From positions 1,085,001-1,139,817 of the forward strand of contig UGGS01000002.1 in assembly GCA_900450595.1 (NCBI GenBank): a DNA stretch of 54,817 nucleotides, written 5' to 3'. Shown here one piece after another: positions 53,881 through 54,817 of the stretch; positions within the stretch are counted from its first letter, which is position 1; the number at the start of each line of letters is the position of its first letter. The DNA comes from [Flavobacterium] thermophilum. GTDB taxonomy: Bacteria; Bacillota; Bacilli; Bacillales; Anoxybacillaceae. Position numbers and translations under genes: made by a program. Under the pieces are notes generated by a model that was not told where the DNA came from, searched no databases, and saw only the letters and a list, made by a program, of their open reading frames with translations.

Positions 53881-54097
53881 AAAAACCCTCCCTCTAGAAA
53901 TGTTGATTTATCAAGGCTTTTCGGCCCCTCAGGGGTGTCCGAAAAATATTTTTCGACAAAATCCCTTACATCCTCCATTGAGTTTTTTTGAATTCTTTGT
54001 TAATTGCTCCTGTAATATCCTGATTATCTTTTGCCAATGCTGCGAGAGGAGCAACCCATAGTAATGATAAAATTAAAAATAAAATGAGTTTTTTTAT
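53877..54097 (-). pseudogene. Small secreted protein gene, frameshifted and with ATA start
   Basis: After GAGGTG (54107-54102) the frame at 54097 reads (ATA)KKLILFLILSLLWVAPLAA then LAKDNQD, a good signal peptide, but the initiator is ATA. Near 53995 the frame is lost in a TTC-AAAAAAA run; one added base continues as QKNSMEDVRDFVEKYFSD and stops in an ATGA overlap with the lipoprotein gene. Two lesions suggest decay. Intact length would be ~73 residues. I do not recognise the family. Confidence 0.6.
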
Positions 54098-54130
54098 CTT
54101 ATCACCTCTTTTGTGAATATTTTTTTACAA

Positions 54131-54158
54131 ATTATACCATATTTTTTTATCTTGATAA
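54131..54158 (-). promoter_or_regulatory. Extended -10 promoter of the lipoprotein/ABC operon
   Basis: Minus strand TTATCA (54158-54153), 16-base spacer, TATAAT (54136-54131) preceded by TGG, 34 bases before the small secreted protein. Confidence 0.6.
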
Positions 54159-54250
54159 ACCCCCTTATATGTAAAATTTTTGTTTCGATTCTAATTTATC
54201 TCTTTGCGAAGCCTTGCTTGATCAATTAACTAACATTCACGATCCATTTC

Positions 54251-54340
54251 TCCTCTTTTGGCTCCAAATAAAAAATCGAGAAAAGCACCTTTAGGTACCT
54301 TTCTCAATTCCCTTCAATCCTATTTCCTTCTCCCTAATTG
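54251..54340. repeat. Direct repeat A containing a minus-strand terminator
   Basis: About 90 bases resembling 54683-54775 (shared GCTCCAAATAAAAA, TCGAGAAAAGCACC, AGGTACCTT, CAATCCTAT). Minus-strand hairpin GAGAAAGGTACC-TAAA-GGTGCTTTTCTC with a T-run lies at 54309-54267. Confidence 0.7.
54267..54309 (-). terminator. Intrinsic terminator in repeat A
   Basis: AATTGAGAAAGGTACC / GGTGCTTTTCTCGATT then TTTTTATTT on the minus strand. Confidence 0.65.
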
Positions 54341-54548
54341 GAATCCCATCCTCGTTGCCAATCAAACTGAATTGAATTTGTTTCGCTTCGATACGATCGC
54401 GAGTATAAGGCTTTTTTTGTCACTTAACAACAGCTGTTCTAATACAAAAAACCTTGACGATTTCCCTTCTTCGCCTCACATCTGCTCGAAGCCTTGTCCC
54501 ACAAGGGATGGAAAGTCATTTGGATGAAAATACCACACAAAAAGTTTG

Positions 54549-54690
54549 ACGAGAAAAAGATAGGGAAAAAGGAGATAGGGGGAAGAGACAAGGACGCATT
54601 CCCTTCGGGAAATAACAAAAAAGGATGACGAAAAAAGGGAAAAGAAAAAAGAGAAAAGGATTCCTTTCCCCTTATCCCTTTCCCCTCTTT
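54549..54690. other. Long polypurine tract with imperfect mirror/inverted pyrimidine end
   Basis: 54549-54657 is strongly purine-rich on the plus strand (AGATAGGGAAAAAGGAGATA and onward), then 54660-54691 is almost pure pyrimidine. The end can fold back on the purine tract. No gene is seen between the two direct repeats. Confidence 0.5.
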
Positions 54691-54775
54691 TTGCTCCAAA
54701 TAAAAAGGAATCGAGAAAAGCACCGTCAGGTACCTTCCTCGATTCCCTTGAATCCTATTCCCTTCTCCCTCAATT
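54683..54775. repeat. Direct repeat B containing a minus-strand terminator
   Basis: Second copy of the ~90-base repeat at 54251-54340, 432 bases away. Its hairpin GGAATCGAGGAAGGTACC / GGTGCTTTTCTCGATTCC is longer than in copy A. Confidence 0.7.
54702..54746 (-). terminator. Intrinsic terminator in repeat B
   Basis: An 18-base arm pair with few mismatches followed by TTTTTATTT on the minus strand; probably ends a gene lying beyond the window. Confidence 0.7.
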
Positions 54776-54817
54776 TATTTCCCAATCATCGTCACACTTT
54801 TTTGTTCATCGTCAGAC

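Noticed and set aside
54258..54723. Possible genes in the last 560 bases
   Set aside because: The open frames on both strands are low-complexity, lack ribosome sites and run through terminators and repeats.
1..54817. CRISPR array or phage region
   Set aside because: No regular short repeats with unique spacers, and no integrase, capsid or tail genes.

Overview
The window looks like a chromosome segment of a thermophilic Geobacillus (G. kaustophilus / stearothermophilus group). The evidence is a roughly 50% GC coding style with strong AGGAGG-type ribosome sites, Bacillus-type sporulation genes (cmpA, ydcC, spo0M, ytaF), a Bacillus-like gene order (tRNA cluster - sprT - cmpA - tex - ndoAI/ndoA - alr - ydcC - acpS - ydcA - cshA), and an alanine racemase that reads like the well-known G. 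stearothermophilus enzyme. All assignments come from reading the sequence and from remembered families; no database was searched.

Layout. 1-930: a minus-strand tRNA operon (Asn-Ser-Glu-Asp-Gln) with tandem promoters and odd tRNA-derived spacer repeats. 1009-2463: a TnpB-only IS200/IS605-type element (copy 1). 2538-14000: housekeeping, the ndoAI/ndoA toxin-antitoxin pair and cell-wall genes (alr, acpS, rhomboid, cshA, esterase, murF, ddl). 14020-21500: more envelope genes (ddl, lipid-type glycosyltransferase, DedA, polysaccharide deacetylase, a second MurG, uppP) and a ROK kinase. 21550-23480: spo0M and ytaF. 23584-27148: a potassium block, kimA under a c-di-AMP riboswitch plus ktrB/ktrD. 27602-30911: ltaS and aprX. 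31039-33305: a cell-wall amidase gene broken by an IS231-like IS4-family element and also frameshifted. 33517-36508: DinB, a DsbA-like protein, then a deletion junction joining a truncated doxX to a truncated acyl-CoA dehydrogenase, and a sigma-54 activator. 36591-40376: a Fur-type iron-siderophore ABC operon. 40439-47973: DedA, then the arginine/ornithine/proline catabolic region rocD - TnpB copy 2 - rocA - remnant of a permease gene carrying TnpB-derived copy 3 - roc-type regulator. 48031-51019: tatD, a second dinB, and the yoaS-yozG-yoaT set. 51373-54097: a decaying ABC-permease/lipoprotein operon. 54098-54817: non-coding, with duplicated terminators and a polypurine tract.

How genes work together. 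Envelope synthesis dominates: Alr makes D-Ala, Ddl joins two D-Ala, MurF adds the dipeptide to the UDP-MurNAc precursor, a MurG paralogue and UppP act on the lipid carrier cycle, and LtaS builds lipoteichoic acid. KimA and Ktr take up potassium, with kimA expected to be shut off by c-di-AMP. The roc genes degrade ornithine and proline-derived pyrroline-5-carboxylate to glutamate.

Most interesting. (1) Three copies of one TnpB element, two with an unusual active-site layout and one internally deleted; all abut TTTAT, two of them in terminator-like T-tracts, and one sits in a gutted amino-acid permease gene. (2) The roc regulator has a sigma-54-activator fold but no GAFTGA motif, while rocA carries a good sigma-A promoter, suggesting this pathway has moved off sigma-54. 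(3) Several genes are broken by insertion, deletion or single-base frameshift, pointing to active genome erosion in this strain.
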